Assembly (NCBI RefSeq): GCF_008329715.1
Contig: NZ_VTSR01000006.1
Location: 558,001-622,000 of the forward strand
Direction: 5' to 3'
DNA length: 64,000 nt
Origin: Gimesia chilikensis
GTDB taxonomy: Bacteria > Planctomycetota > Planctomycetia > Planctomycetales > Planctomycetaceae
Positions within the stretch are counted from its first letter, which is position 1, and the number at the start of each line of letters is the position of its first letter. The notes below the pieces were generated by a model. That model was given only the letters and a program-made list of their open reading frames with translations. It did no database searches and had not been told where the DNA came from. Made by a program: the position numbers and the translations under genes. This document shows positions 44,105 through 53,298 of this stretch, in pieces.

Positions 44105-45475
44105 TCACTTGAACCAGATGGTGTCTGCAACCCATTTTCTGTTGACGGGAACCAGTGTGGTGAGAGTGCGACCATTTTTCATTTTGATTTTGGCCTGAAT
44201 CCCGTCCCCGACTTCTTCGATCGTGACAGAATGGACAAGCTCCTCAGGGGTTGCGCTCACGGCCTGCTCCTGTGCCTCGGCCAGGGACTCTTTGGTAATC
44301 CGATCGCGGAGTCGTTCGGTGAAGAAGGGGCGCATTGATTCCACATTGCCTGCCTGAATGTATTTGAGTTGCAGGGCGATGATCTCCCGGGATTTGGTAG
44401 TTAACTGCTTAACCAGTTCGGCTTTCTGTGCGGGAGTCAGTGGTTGTTTCCCCGGATTCGCGAGAACGACGCGGGCTGATTTTAACTCATCGATCCATTT
44501 TTTCCGATCTGCCTCGCTGAGCGGGAGCTTCCGCGTGACGTAAGCGAGCCGATGGATGTCCCGTTTGCCTCGGATAATTCGATTGATCTCGTGTTGTGCG
44601 GGTGTCTTATCGCTGGCTGCCACTTTCCACTCGAAGATGACATCATCTTGACCATCGTCGATCACAGTCCAGGTTTCGACCTCATAAGACTGTTCAATCA
44701 GGGTCTTCATGCGCTTCATCATGTCCTCTGCCGAGGTTTCTTTACCCAGCTTAAACAGTCGCTGGGTGGAAAAGAGTTGCTGATACTTCTGAACAGTCTC
44801 CTCGGTGGTGACGTATTCGGTCAGGGCACTGGTGCCGTTCATCAGCCGATACCCGACCCGCCAGTCCGGTCCCAGTTCGAACTCCATTGTCTGCAGAGCT
44901 TTGGTGTATTCCGCTTCCAGCCCCCGCGTATCGATGACTGCGAACAGGCTGGCATTCCTCAATGTCAGCCACATGAAACCGTAAGTCAGTCGTGTATCTG
45001 CTCCCTGCTCCTGTTTTCTGTCCGGAGGTCCCAGCAGTTTCAGCACCTCGACCTCAGGCGTTCCGACATTGAGAACGCCCTGCTTATCGAAAAAGCTCCA
45101 GAACTTCAGGAATTGCTGCATGGCATTCTGGTTTTTCAGATCCAGCAACACCGATTTACGCACTTCAATCCAGGCGAGACTGCCTTGTGAATCTTCGAGG
45201 TAGCTGACGCTTAACAGGTAGTGCAGCATGCTGTTCTCGGGCTGCAGTTTTACGGCTGCCTGAAATTCAGAGATCGCCTTTTTCCAGTGTTTCTGCTTCA
45301 GATAGGTCTGCCCCTGCTGAGCGTGTTTGAGCGCTTCGGCTTTCTGTGCCTGCTCTGTCTCGGCTGAGGGCTGATTCTCCTGGTCTTGCGCCGGAAGTCG
45401 GGACTGATTCGTCAAGCAGACAGAGAACAAGACTGTCCACAGGCAAACGATTGAGAGCGGTGAATGCAGATTCAT
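44105..45475 (-). CDS. Secreted TPR protein of unknown function
   Basis: 456 residues with a signal peptide (about 1-30). Residues about 45-120 hold two TPR units (AQQGQTYLKQKHWKKAISEFQAAVKLQPEN, LLSVSYLEDSQGSLAWIEVRKS). The remainder is a mixed alpha/beta region with LLGPPDRKQEQG resembling the PGxPxx turn of SmpA/OmlA-like folds, and a C-terminal domain (ALQLKYIQAGNVESMRPFF, IKMKNGRTLTTLVPVNRKWVADTIWF). No enzyme motif. A similar-sized TPR gene lies 67 bp upstream on the same strand. Confidence 0.65.
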   Translation of the reverse strand: MNLHSPLSIVCLWTVLFSVCLTNQSRLPAQDQENQPSAETEQAQKAEALKHAQQGQTYLKQKHWKKAISEFQAAVKLQPENSMLHYLLSVSYLEDSQGSLAWIEVRKSVLLDLKNQNAMQQFLKFWSFFDKQGVLNVGTPEVEVLKLLGPPDRKQEQGADTRLTYGFMWLTLRNASLFAVIDTRGLEAEYTKALQTMEFELGPDWRVGYRLMNGTSALTEYVTTEETVQKYQQLFSTQRLFKLGKETSAEDMMKRMKTLIEQSYEVETWTVIDDGQDDVIFEWKVAASDKTPAQHEINRIIRGKRDIHRLAYVTRKLPLSEADRKKWIDELKSARVVLANPGKQPLTPAQKAELVKQLTTKSREIIALQLKYIQAGNVESMRPFFTERLRDRITKESLAEAQEQAVSATPEELVHSVTIEEVGDGIQAKIKMKNGRTLTTLVPVNRKWVADTIWFK

Positions 45476-45542
45476 GATGAGCTTTTTCCCTCAGTCTAAG
45501 ACGCTTTCGGCTGAAAGTGAGCCTGCCGGAACAGGTAGAGAG

Positions 45543-46316
45543 CTATTTTTGATTCTCGGGAGTCGAAATTAATTGTAACTCCAGTCGCCCCGTGTGCCAC
45601 ATGTAATTGGGACCGAAGCCGGCCCGGGGGCCCCACTGGTTGTCGACCGCCTGCTGCAGGTAGGTGCGTGCTTTCGCTTTACGGCCGTGCAACGATTCAT
45701 TCAGCCCGATATAGAGATTCGCATAAAACAGGCGTTTTTCGCGTTCCTGGTCGCTGATCTCAGCCGCGTTGATGGCTTTCAGAATCGCGTCCGGAGTTGT
45801 TTTGCCTTCAAACAGGCGGTACAGATCGGGAAAAGGTTCGCGGTCATCCTTTTCGTACTTCAATAGTCCTTTTTGAGCCGCCTCGGGGCCCTTCGCCTGG
45901 AACTGGGAGAAAAACCGCCAGATCCCGTTCTCGCGATCGACGTTATCAAACGAGTGATAGATTTCGAACTGCCGGGCAGCATCGGCGTACTGTTTAGCGT
46001 AATAACAGGCAATCCCCCGTCGCCAGTGAGAGGTTTTGATCGAGGGATCGAGTTCGACCATCTTGTCGTAATCCGCGACGGCCTGTTTGAACTCTCCCAG
46101 GAAAAAGTAAGCGTCTCCCCGCCGGGAATAGAGGGCCGTCTCGCGGGGCGCTGCTTTGATGCGTTCCGAGAGTTCCTCAATCTGTTTCTCGAGTTCCTGC
46201 TGCAACGCTTTCTTCTGTGCTGTTTTATCTGCGGACGCCGGTTGGGGATCTGCATGGACCGGCTGGGTGAGTCCCGGGAGGCAGAGCATCAGGCTGCAGA
46301 GGATCCAAAATCGCAT
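45543..46316 (-). CDS. Secreted TPR protein, NlpI-like
   Basis: 257 residues with a signal peptide ending PVHADP. A short coiled-coil (KKALQQELEKQIEELSERI) precedes three TPR units (ALYSRRGDAYFFLGEFKQAVADYDKMVELDP, SHWRRGIACYYAKQYADAARQFE). A C-terminal helix-rich part (LFYANLYIGLNESLHGRKAKARTYLQQAV) completes an architecture like NlpI. It probably acts as a periplasmic adaptor; partner unknown. Likely cotranscribed with the TPR gene downstream. Confidence 0.7.
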   Translation of the reverse strand: MRFWILCSLMLCLPGLTQPVHADPQPASADKTAQKKALQQELEKQIEELSERIKAAPRETALYSRRGDAYFFLGEFKQAVADYDKMVELDPSIKTSHWRRGIACYYAKQYADAARQFEIYHSFDNVDRENGIWRFFSQFQAKGPEAAQKGLLKYEKDDREPFPDLYRLFEGKTTPDAILKAINAAEISDQEREKRLFYANLYIGLNESLHGRKAKARTYLQQAVDNQWGPRAGFGPNYMWHTGRLELQLISTPENQK

Positions 46317-46454
46317 GGAGAATGCTTTCTGTGTCGAACTGGTGACTGTTACTTTATTCAGTGAACCTGCTGATCTCCTATAGTGTCATAGTCTGAGCGC
46401 AGGTAAAAGAGCTAAGCAGACTGAAAAGAATAGAAAATTCTCGCCCGGATCGAC

Positions 46455-46482
46455 TTGGCGTACCGAGAAATTTTCGTATAAT
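46455..46482 (+). promoter_or_regulatory. Promoter for tRNA-Gln
   Basis: -35 TTGGCG, 16-bp spacer, perfect -10 TATAAT (46477-46482), about 60 bases before the tRNA. Confidence 0.65.
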
Positions 46483-46542
46483 GCCTCTTAGTGCTACAAG
46501 TGACGACGCCTGCACAGCTTAGCGAACTCACTCACAATTTAT

Positions 46543-46613
46543 TGCCTGATAGTGTAACGGTAGCACGAATGACTCTGACTCATTTAGTCTAGGTTCGAAT
46601 CCTAGTCGGGCAA
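46543..46613 (+). tRNA. tRNA-Gln (anticodon CTG)
   Basis: A 71-nt cloverleaf. The acceptor TGCCTGA pairs with TCGGGCA (one G-T pair), with the U1-A72 pair typical of tRNA-Gln and discriminator A. The anticodon arm AATGA-CTCTGAC-TCATT gives anticodon CTG (codon CAG). The T arm is CTAGG-TTCGAAT-CCTAG. CCA is not encoded. Confidence 0.95.
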
Positions 46614-46620
46614 CTTGAAA

Positions 46621-46654
46621 AGTCCTGAACCAGCAATGGTTTAGGGCTTTTTTT
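46621..46654 (+). terminator. Rho-independent terminator of tRNA-Gln
   Basis: AGTCCTGAACCA and TGGTTTAGGGCT pair over 12 positions (with G-T pairs) around a GCAA loop, followed by seven T. It starts 8 bases past the tRNA. Confidence 0.9.
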
Positions 46655-46769
46655 ATTGGGATGAGGCAACGAGGCTCAAGCTGGACCTGCAGGCCTCGCC
46701 ATTGTGCTTTCAACAGCATTCATTTCATACAGAGAGCAGAGCCTCAGCTTCTGATCAAGAGTCTCCCTC

Positions 46770-47003
46770 TCACCGCTGCTGTGAAATGATGATCAGCTTC
46801 CACTGAATCGGCCCCAGATTTTCCGCGTGCTGGTGATGGTTCTGGGGCGGGAAAGGATTGTCTTTGTTGGAGGCGATTTCGTCGCCGCAGGCTTCGCAGC
46901 GATAGATGCCGGAGTGGGGGCAGATTTCGCCCGGGTTGTGCAGCGTGTCGAATTCGGGCTGATCTGCGTGTTCGAGATACTCTTTGTACTTATAGAGCGC
47001 CAT
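46770..47003 (-). CDS. Small zinc-ribbon protein
   Basis: 77 residues with a strong ribosome site AAGGAG 8 bases before the ATG at 47003. The centre holds CPHSGIYRCEACG followed by NPFPPQNHHQH, giving three cysteines (one single plus a CxxC pair) and several histidines that could bind a metal. No enzyme motif. It stands alone between tRNA-Gln and a sulfatase gene. Function unknown; small metal-binding proteins of this kind are conserved in diverse bacteria. Confidence 0.75.
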   Translation of the reverse strand: MALYKYKEYLEHADQPEFDTLHNPGEICPHSGIYRCEACGDEIASNKDNPFPPQNHHQHAENLGPIQWKLIIISQQR

Positions 47004-47246
47004 CTGATCTCTCCTTATTTAATAAGTAAGACTGAGATAAAACGCAGCGGGCAACATCGGTTGTGACTCTACTTAAGCTTAACGGCGGAAATCAGACCTG
47101 CAAGATCGATTTGACGATAGCGCGTGCTCCAGATGGTTTCAGGGAAACCAGTCCTTGATTGACATTGCTCGATGCATTGTTGAAGATGAGTTGTCCCGCA
47201 CAGGTTAATTACTCAATTCGAATTCTTTTGGTGAAGAGTCTCTATT

Positions 47247-48782
47247 ATGCTCCGCTCTCTACTTGCGCTCGGTCTGATATTCACGGCTGGTGTGTTACTT
47301 TCTCAACAGGTTTCAGCCGCTGACCAGCAGCCGAACATTCTCTGGATTATCGCTGAGGATATGGGCCCGGAACTGGGCTGCTACGGTACGCCCGAAGTCA
47401 AAACGCCTACGCTGGACCGTCTGGCCGAACAGGGGATGCAGTTTCAGAATGCGTTTACCGTCACGCCCGTCTGTTCGACGAGCCGTTCGTCTTTCATGAC
47501 CGGCATGTATGCGATGTCGATTGACGCTCACAATCATCGGTCTCATCGCGACGGCACCAACCCGCTGCCCGAGGGCGTCCGCGTCATCACTGACTGGTTG
47601 CGTCCTGCAGGTTACACGACTGCGAATATTCGCAACCTGACGAAAGATCGCAAGCTGGCCAAGTTCTACAAAGGAACCGGTAAGACCGACTGGAACTTCA
47701 CCTATCCCAAAGGCAAGCAGCCCTTCGATCTTAAAGACTGGGACGAACTCAAACAGCATCAACCCTTTTATGCCCAGATCAACTTTTCGGAAACACACCG
47801 GGGTGGTGCCTGGAACTCGGCTCATGAGTATCTCGACTACCAGGTCGATCCGGAGAAGGTTCAGATTCCCCCTTACTATCCCGATCATCCGGTGACCCGG
47901 GCGGTTTGGGCACAGTATCTGAATACCGTGATGGCCGTCGATAAGAAGGTCGCGTTTATTCTGGATCTGCTCAAGCGGGATCAGCTGGATAAGAATACGA
48001 TCGTTGTCTTCATGGCCGACCATGGTCGCGCCATGCCTCGCGGCAAACAGTGGCCTTACGACAGCGGCCTGCATATCCCGTTGATCATTTACTGGCCCGA
48101 AGGGAATTCGGATCTGCCGGCTCCCGCCCAGTATCATCGTGGTGAGAAGAGCGATCAGTTGATCTCGTCCATCGACCTGAGTGCGACCACGCTGGCCCTG
48201 GCGGGCATTGAGAAACCATCCCGCATGCAGGGACAGGTTTTTCTGGGTAGCCAGACCGAGAAGCCGCGCAGCTACCTGTTTGGCGGACGAGACCGCGGCG
48301 ATGAGACCGTGTTCCACATCCGTACGGTTCGCGACAAACAGTTCCGCTACCTGAGAAACAAGTATCCCGAACGGCCGTTCCTGCAGATCAATCGTTATAA
48401 GGAAACCCAGTACCCAATCATCGGACTGCTGCGGGATCTGCATGCGAAAGGGGAGTTAAGCGGTCCGCCGGCTGTGTTGATGGCGGAGACTCGTCCCCGC
48501 GAGGAACTGTATGACATCCGCAACGATCCCTGGGAGATCAACAACCTGGCCGATAATCCCGCTTACGCAGAGACAAAACAGCGACTGTCTGCTGCACTGG
48601 ATAACTGGATGGAGGAAATCGACGACAAAGGTCGCACTCCTGAAGATCCAGCGATCCCTGAGTTCTGGGACGAACGGGCGATTCGCGTCTATTCCAAAAA
48701 CCTCAAGGAGCGACCAAAAGACTGGTTCAAGTCGGCTCCCGGACTGGGTCCTTACAAACTCAAAGAGAAAGCAGACAAGTAA
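47247..48782 (+). CDS. Secreted sulfatase with variant formylglycine motif
   Basis: 511 residues with a signal peptide ending QVSAAD. The metal site begins NILWIIAEDMGPELGCYG and the second half holds FMADHGRAMPRGKQWPYDSG. The maturation motif reads CSTSR with Cys76, so Thr replaces the usual Pro/Ala of CxPxR; the following SSFMTGMYA is normal. The C-terminus carries LYDIRNDPWEINNLADNP. It should release sulfate from a polysaccharide or small ester if the cysteine is converted. cysC lies convergently downstream, separated by a shared terminator. Confidence 0.88.
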   Translation: MLRSLLALGLIFTAGVLLSQQVSAADQQPNILWIIAEDMGPELGCYGTPEVKTPTLDRLAEQGMQFQNAFTVTPVCSTSRSSFMTGMYAMSIDAHNHRSHRDGTNPLPEGVRVITDWLRPAGYTTANIRNLTKDRKLAKFYKGTGKTDWNFTYPKGKQPFDLKDWDELKQHQPFYAQINFSETHRGGAWNSAHEYLDYQVDPEKVQIPPYYPDHPVTRAVWAQYLNTVMAVDKKVAFILDLLKRDQLDKNTIVVFMADHGRAMPRGKQWPYDSGLHIPLIIYWPEGNSDLPAPAQYHRGEKSDQLISSIDLSATTLALAGIEKPSRMQGQVFLGSQTEKPRSYLFGGRDRGDETVFHIRTVRDKQFRYLRNKYPERPFLQINRYKETQYPIIGLLRDLHAKGELSGPPAVLMAETRPREELYDIRNDPWEINNLADNPAYAETKQRLSAALDNWMEEIDDKGRTPEDPAIPEFWDERAIRVYSKNLKERPKDWFKSAPGLGPYKLKEKADK

Positions 48783-48812
48783 GCCAGCCGGAGTTGTCTG
48801 GCACAGCGCAAT

Positions 48813-48852
48813 AAAAAAACTCAGGCAGCGAGCTGCAAGCCTGAGTTTTTTT
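48813..48852. terminator. Bidirectional rho-independent terminator
   Basis: A-run, ACTCAGGC (48819-48826), 12-base loop, GCCTGAGT (48839-48846), T-run. Between the converging sulfatase and cysC genes. A second imperfect inverted repeat (about 48857-48896, CACATTTGTGTT with AACACAAATTGTG) follows. Confidence 0.92.
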
Positions 48853-48905
48853 CATTCACACATTTGTGTTATGAGCGATCACAACACAAATTGTGTGCTG
48901 ATCGG

Positions 48906-49520
48906 TTACGGATAGGTCAGGTATCCGTTAGATTCGAGGTAGGCGACGACTTCATCAGCCAGCTCGTCGATGCCTTTTCCGTCAGAATCGAGAATCAGTT
49001 CTGCTTTTTCCGGTTCTTCGTAAGGAGCGTCGATACCGGTGAAGCCTTTGATTTCTCCAGCCCGTGCCTTCTTGTAGAGGCCTTTTGGATCGCGTTCTTC
49101 GCAGGTTTCCAGAGAAGCTTTGACGAAGATCTCGATGAACTCGCCATCACCCAGAATTTCGCGGACCTGATCACGGTCTTCACGGTAGGGAGAAATGAAG
49201 GCGGTCATGACGAGGATACCGGCGTCGGTGTACAGCTTGGAAACTTCGCCGATACGACGGATGTTTTCGGTACGGTCTTCAGGAGAAAAGCCCAGGTTCT
49301 TGTTCAGACCCATGCGGACGTTATCGCCATCCAGCACGAAGGTGTGTTTGCCTTGTTCGAACAGCTTGTGATCGACGGTGTTGGCGATCGTGCTTTTGCC
49401 GGATCCGCTCAAACCGGTGAACCAGAGAACGGCACCCTTGTGTCCGTTCTGCTGACAGCGTTTTTCTTTAGATACGTGGTGTTCGTGCCAAGTCACGTTG
49501 GTGGCTTTTTGCTCGGCCAT
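48906..49520 (-). CDS. cysC: Adenylyl-sulfate kinase
   Basis: 204 residues from ATG 49520, preceded by AAGGAG; the frame is open 49 codons further up but without a ribosome site. It phosphorylates APS to PAPS. The P-loop is GLSGSGKST (residues 36-44), followed by [33 protein letters not shown] and the lid region [16 protein letters not shown]. It lacks a fused CysN or sulfurylase domain. PAPS may serve sulfate assimilation or sulfotransferases; no cysDN genes are adjacent. Confidence 0.95.
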   Translation of the reverse strand: MAEQKATNVTWHEHHVSKEKRCQQNGHKGAVLWFTGLSGSGKSTIANTVDHKLFEQGKHTFVLDGDNVRMGLNKNLGFSPEDRTENIRRIGEVSKLYTDAGILVMTAFISPYREDRDQVREILGDGEFIEIFVKASLETCEERDPKGLYKKARAGEIKGFTGIDAPYEEPEKAELILDSDGKGIDELADEVVAYLESNGYLTYP

Positions 49521-49888
49521 CGAGGAATTTCTCCTTACTCGTTCAAAAATATCTTTGGAAACAGGGTTTATCTGCAGATCTCTGCGGTGAAAACAGTGCA
49601 GAAATCGACTATTCTGAGTTGATGTTTGCACGATCCTAGAGAATGTCCCCTGCCGATGGAAGCCCACAGATTGGGAATTTCTACGAACATTCTCGTTCCG
49701 GACTACTGGAACTGCTGTTTTTGAGCTGTTAGAGTACGCGCAGGGAATGATTGCCGGCGATCTACTCAGTGGCAGGGTACATCAGTACCTCGCGTATTCC
49801 GCCTGCATTCCAGTGACGGACCATACCTATAAATTGTTATTTGCCTATACCTTACGCTTCAACCATCGAACTCAGAAACACAGGAATC
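49521..49888. other. Divergent intergenic region between cysC and hisG
   Basis: 368 bp without a gene. One small inverted repeat, GGTAC-ATCA-GTACC (49776-49789), is visible. A TATAAA lies near 49830 without a good -35. No his leader peptide with histidine codons or T-box was recognised. Confidence 0.45.
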
Positions 49889-50767
49889 ATGTCCGACAAG
49901 GTCTTAAAACTCGGTATTCCGGCGGGAAGTTTACAGGAATCGACGGCGGAATTATTCAAACGCGCCGGATACGTCATCAAATTTTCTTCCCGGTCCTACT
50001 ACCCGACGATCGACGATGATGAAATCGAGTGTCTGCTGATCCGGGCCCAGGAAATGGCCCGTTACGTCGACCAGGGAATTCTGGACGCCGGCATCACCGG
50101 TCACGACTGGATCCTCGAGACAGGAGCAGACGTTCAGGAAATCTGCGAACTGCAGTTCTCCAAAGTCAGCCGCCGCCCCGTTCGCTGGGTACTCTGCGTT
50201 CCCGAAGATTCCCCCGTGCAATCCGTCAAAGACCTGGAAGGCAAGCGAATCGCCACCGAAGTCGTCGGCATGACCCAGCGCTACCTCGAACAGCACGGTG
50301 TGACCGCGAAAGTTGAGTTCTCCTGGGGTGCGACCGAAGTCAAACCTCCCAAACTGGCCGATGCGATTGTGGAAGTCACCGAAACCGGTTCTTCCCTGCG
50401 GGCCAATAACCTGCGGATCGTGGAAGAGCTGATGCAGAGCACGACCCGCTTCATCGCCAACAAGCAGGCTTACGAAGATCCCTGGAAGCGCGAGAAGCTC
50501 GAAAACATCGCGATGATGCTCGAGTCCTGTCTGGCTGCGGAAGGCAAAGTCTGCCTGATGATGAACGTGGTTCGTACCGATCTGGAAAAGGTACTCAACC
50601 TGCTGCCCGCGCTGCAGAAGCCGACCGTCTCTTCATTGTCCGACCCCGACTGGGTGGCCATCAACACCATCATGGAAGAATCGGTAGTACGCTCAATTGT
50701 ACCGAAACTGAAATCCGCCGGTGCATGCGGTATCGTGGAATACCAGATTTCCAAAATCATCGACTGA
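49889..50767 (+). CDS. hisG: ATP phosphoribosyltransferase, long form
   Basis: 292 residues from ATG 49889 with AGGA upstream. First step of histidine synthesis. The catalytic domains hold [50 protein letters not shown] and the PRPP loop [19 protein letters not shown]. Residues about 215-292 are the C-terminal regulatory domain ([43 protein letters not shown]), so it is the self-sufficient, histidine-inhibited long form. No other his genes are next to it; an amino-acid-kinase gene follows 42 bp downstream. Confidence 0.95.
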   Translation: MSDKVLKLGIPAGSLQESTAELFKRAGYVIKFSSRSYYPTIDDDEIECLLIRAQEMARYVDQGILDAGITGHDWILETGADVQEICELQFSKVSRRPVRWVLCVPEDSPVQSVKDLEGKRIATEVVGMTQRYLEQHGVTAKVEFSWGATEVKPPKLADAIVEVTETGSSLRANNLRIVEELMQSTTRFIANKQAYEDPWKREKLENIAMMLESCLAAEGKVCLMMNVVRTDLEKVLNLLPALQKPTVSSLSDPDWVAINTIMEESVVRSIVPKLKSAGACGIVEYQISKIID

Positions 50768-50809
50768 TTCCAACCCGGAGAACAGTCCCGGCTCAAACAG
50801 GAAAACAGC

Positions 50810-51454
50810 ATGCCTGTCACCGTGATCAAAGTCGGAGGAAGCCTGTTCGATCTGCCGGACCTGAAAGATCGACTGGTGAACCTGCTGTCAGAATTGAAGG
50901 ATCCCCAACCGCTGCTGCTGGCCGGGGGCGGTCAAGCAGCGAACCTGGTGCGGGACTGGGATCGGATCTATGATTTACCTCAAGGCAACTGGCATTCCCT
51001 GGCGATTCAGGCAATGCTGCTCAATAACTCCCTGCTCTGTTATCTGCTACCTGATGCGCGACTCGTGCTCAATATCAAAGAAGCAGAGCATCTCTGGCGG
51101 GTGGGTCTGACGCCAGTCTTATCCATCAACGACTACTTAGTTGACACGCAGTCAGAAGAGTATGCTGACCTCCCCACTTCCTGGGATGTAACCAGCGACT
51201 CGATCGCCGCCTGGATCACACTCACCTGGCCGGCAGATGAACTGGTTTTACTGAAGTCTGTCGACTTGCCGGATACAGTAACGACGGATGACCTGTCTGC
51301 TCAGGAATTGGTCGACCCATATTTCCCGAAGCTGGCGGATAGTCTGCCGTGCCTGCGCTGGTGTAACCTGAGATCCACAGAGGAGACGCTTCAACTGGCG
51401 ACAGTCACCAGGGGCAACAGTTTCCAGAGCAGAAACGCCACCGGCCCTGCATAA
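50810..51454 (+). CDS. Amino-acid-kinase superfamily protein, MfnE-like
   Basis: 214 residues. The start MPVTVIKVGGSLF is the phosphate-binding loop of amino acid kinases; PLLLAGGGQAANLVRDWDR is the second glycine loop, and SWDVTSDSIAAWI plus ELVLLKSVD match the nucleotide-binding region. The protein is shorter than aspartate or glutamate kinases. This set of motifs resembles the archaeal methanofuran enzyme MfnE; planctomycetes are known to carry H4MPT/methanofuran C1 genes, so such a role is plausible but inferred. It shares 42 bp spacing with hisG and overlaps cdsA tail to tail by 64 bp. Confidence 0.7.
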   Translation: MPVTVIKVGGSLFDLPDLKDRLVNLLSELKDPQPLLLAGGGQAANLVRDWDRIYDLPQGNWHSLAIQAMLLNNSLLCYLLPDARLVLNIKEAEHLWRVGLTPVLSINDYLVDTQSEEYADLPTSWDVTSDSIAAWITLTWPADELVLLKSVDLPDTVTTDDLSAQELVDPYFPKLADSLPCLRWCNLRSTEETLQLATVTRGNSFQSRNATGPA

Positions 51455-52299
51455 AGGGGACTGTCCAGCAGATCGAGCAGGCCTCCGAAGCCGGGCAGCA
51501 GTTCCGCAGAATCTTTTTTGCCGACATCCCGCTTGATCAGCGATTCACACAGGTCCCCCACGAGACCGACAACGCCGATGATCGCACCGAACAGGATCGA
51601 CCAGTACCAGGCAGGGGCACTCCAGCTGTCGTTAAACAGGGAGGGAGTGAACTGCAGCCAGAGCCAGGCGCCGAGTGAAGCCCCGAAGATCGCACCGAAG
51701 CCGCCCATCCAGGTTTTTCCCGGACTCAGACGGGGCACGAGTTTCTTCTTTCCCCAGAGACGACCAAACGTATAACCGCCGACATCACCCAGCTTGGCAC
51801 TGATGATCAATGCGCCCAGAGCGAGGTAACCGGTCTGGGGACCCGCGACCCAGCGGAGTTCGGCCAGCATCGCGAGCAGAAAACCGACGTACGAAACGCC
51901 CAGCAGTTCGGCTCCCAGAATTTCCATTGTCTGGCCCGGTTCCTGAAAGCGAATTGCATTCTTCAGGAACAACAGCAGCAGGGAAATCGCATAGGTCACC
52001 GACAAGAGGGCCAGTGAAAGTGTCTGTGGATCATTCGCGCCGGTCTGCAGTGAAGGAACCAGCCAGGGTAACCAGGCCGCGTTACAGATCAGCAGCGAGA
52101 GCAGACAGACCAGCGGATATCCCGGTTTCAAATTGCGGACCGTCAGCAGTTGCGTGATCTCCCAGGTTCCCCGGAGAATCAGGAGCCAGCAGAGTCCCAG
52201 TAACCAGGGGGCGCTGCTCCCCGCACGTTGATCGAGATAAAACAGACCAAACAACAGGGGAATCAGAGTTGCGGAAACCAGAAGCCGCCAGCCCAGCAT
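51391..52299 (-). CDS. cdsA: Phosphatidate cytidylyltransferase
   Basis: 302 residues, about eight membrane segments. It makes CDP-diacylglycerol for phospholipid synthesis. The signature is LVGDLCESLIKRDVGKKDSA then LLPGFGGLLDLLDS; where the usual pattern has PGHGG and DR, this has PGFGG and DL. AAGGA lies before the ATG. It starts 6 bp after the uppS stop, the familiar uppS-cdsA pair. Its 3' end overlaps the kinase gene on the other strand. Confidence 0.93.
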   Translation of the reverse strand: MLGWRLLVSATLIPLLFGLFYLDQRAGSSAPWLLGLCWLLILRGTWEITQLLTVRNLKPGYPLVCLLSLLICNAAWLPWLVPSLQTGANDPQTLSLALLSVTYAISLLLLFLKNAIRFQEPGQTMEILGAELLGVSYVGFLLAMLAELRWVAGPQTGYLALGALIISAKLGDVGGYTFGRLWGKKKLVPRLSPGKTWMGGFGAIFGASLGAWLWLQFTPSLFNDSWSAPAWYWSILFGAIIGVVGLVGDLCESLIKRDVGKKDSAELLPGFGGLLDLLDSPLYAGPVAFLLWKLLPLVTVAS

Positions 52300-52305
52300 G
52301 CTGCG

Positions 52306-53058
52306 TTATCCTTTCAAACCGCCGAAGCGACGGTCGCGGGCTGCGAAGTCACGGAGTGCCTGCCAGAAATCGTTGACGGAAAAATCAGGCCAGTAGGTTT
52401 CAGTCACCCAGAGTTCGGCATAACTGATCTGCCAGAGCAGAAAATTACTGACGCGCATTTCGCCGGCAGTCCGAATTACCAGATCCGGATCGGGCATGCC
52501 TGCGGTGTAAAGATGCGAAGAGATCACGTCTTCGTCGATCTCTTCGGCTTTGAGTCCGCCCTGCTCGACTTCACTCACAATCGACTTCACGGCGTCCACG
52601 ATTTCAGAACGGCTGCCGTAATTGAGAGCGAGACAGAGTTGCATGCCGGTATTATTTCGACTCTCGTCGATTGTTTTGTCGACTTCCGCCAGCACATCTT
52701 TGGGCAGGTCTGAGCGACGGCCGATGGTGGAGAAGCGAATGTTCTGCCGCATGATTTCTTCACGTTCGCCGATCACGAATTTTTTCAACAGCTGCATCAG
52801 CAGGTTGAGTTCGAGTGCGGGACGCTTCCAGTTCTCACTACTGAGACAATAGAGTGTGAGCTGTTCTATGCCCAGCCGCGTCGATTCTTCTACGACGGTG
52901 CGCACGCTGTTGACGCCCTGGCGATGACCTTCGATGCGGGGAAAACCACGACGTGAGGCCCAGCGACCGTTACCATCCATGATGATCGCGATATGCCGGG
53001 GCAGTTGGCGGGATTCCAGCCCCAGCGATTCCCCATCCTGTTCCGATATGGCGGGCAC
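52306..53058 (-). CDS. uppS: Isoprenyl transferase (undecaprenyl diphosphate synthase family)
   Basis: 250 residues from a GTG at 53058, chosen because GAGG lies 6-9 bases upstream and the length then matches the family; the frame is open to 53211 without a ribosome site. It is a cis-prenyltransferase making the lipid carrier for peptidoglycan or glycans. Motifs: HIAIIMDGNGRWA with catalytic Asp28, TLYCLSSENWKRP, and RTAGEMRVSNFLLWQ followed by YAELWVTETYWPDF. Cotranscribed with cdsA. Confidence 0.93.
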   Translation of the reverse strand: MPAISEQDGESLGLESRQLPRHIAIIMDGNGRWASRRGFPRIEGHRQGVNSVRTVVEESTRLGIEQLTLYCLSSENWKRPALELNLLMQLLKKFVIGEREEIMRQNIRFSTIGRRSDLPKDVLAEVDKTIDESRNNTGMQLCLALNYGSRSEIVDAVKSIVSEVEQGGLKAEEIDEDVISSHLYTAGMPDPDLVIRTAGEMRVSNFLLWQISYAELWVTETYWPDFSVNDFWQALRDFAARDRRFGGLKG

Positions 53059-53298
53059 AATTTGCCTCACAATGTCTGATGATTGATTGAGTTTGACTTC
53101 TGGCCTGCTCTGGCAGACGGCTTGACAAGCGTGGGCAGAATCAGATCTGCCCTGTCTGTTTATTTTGAGCAATTTCGGCAAAAACGCCAAGGCTGCGCGG
53201 GGAGAAAGCACAGCATCTTTAAAGAATGAACCGTAGTTCCGGTTTCGTACAGATGTTCCGGGGTTAATTCCCTCCTGAAATCATCTCTGCGAAAAGAA

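Noticed and set aside
46528-46719. Short minus-strand frame across the tRNA-Gln gene
   Set aside because: It runs through the tRNA and its terminator and has no homology features.
49521-49667. Upstream extension of cysC by 49 codons
   Set aside because: AAGGAG directly precedes the ATG at 49520 and the shorter product has the normal family length.
49776-49789. Inverted repeat GGTAC-ATCA-GTACC as an operator for hisG
   Set aside because: Only 5-bp arms, likely by chance in 368 bp.
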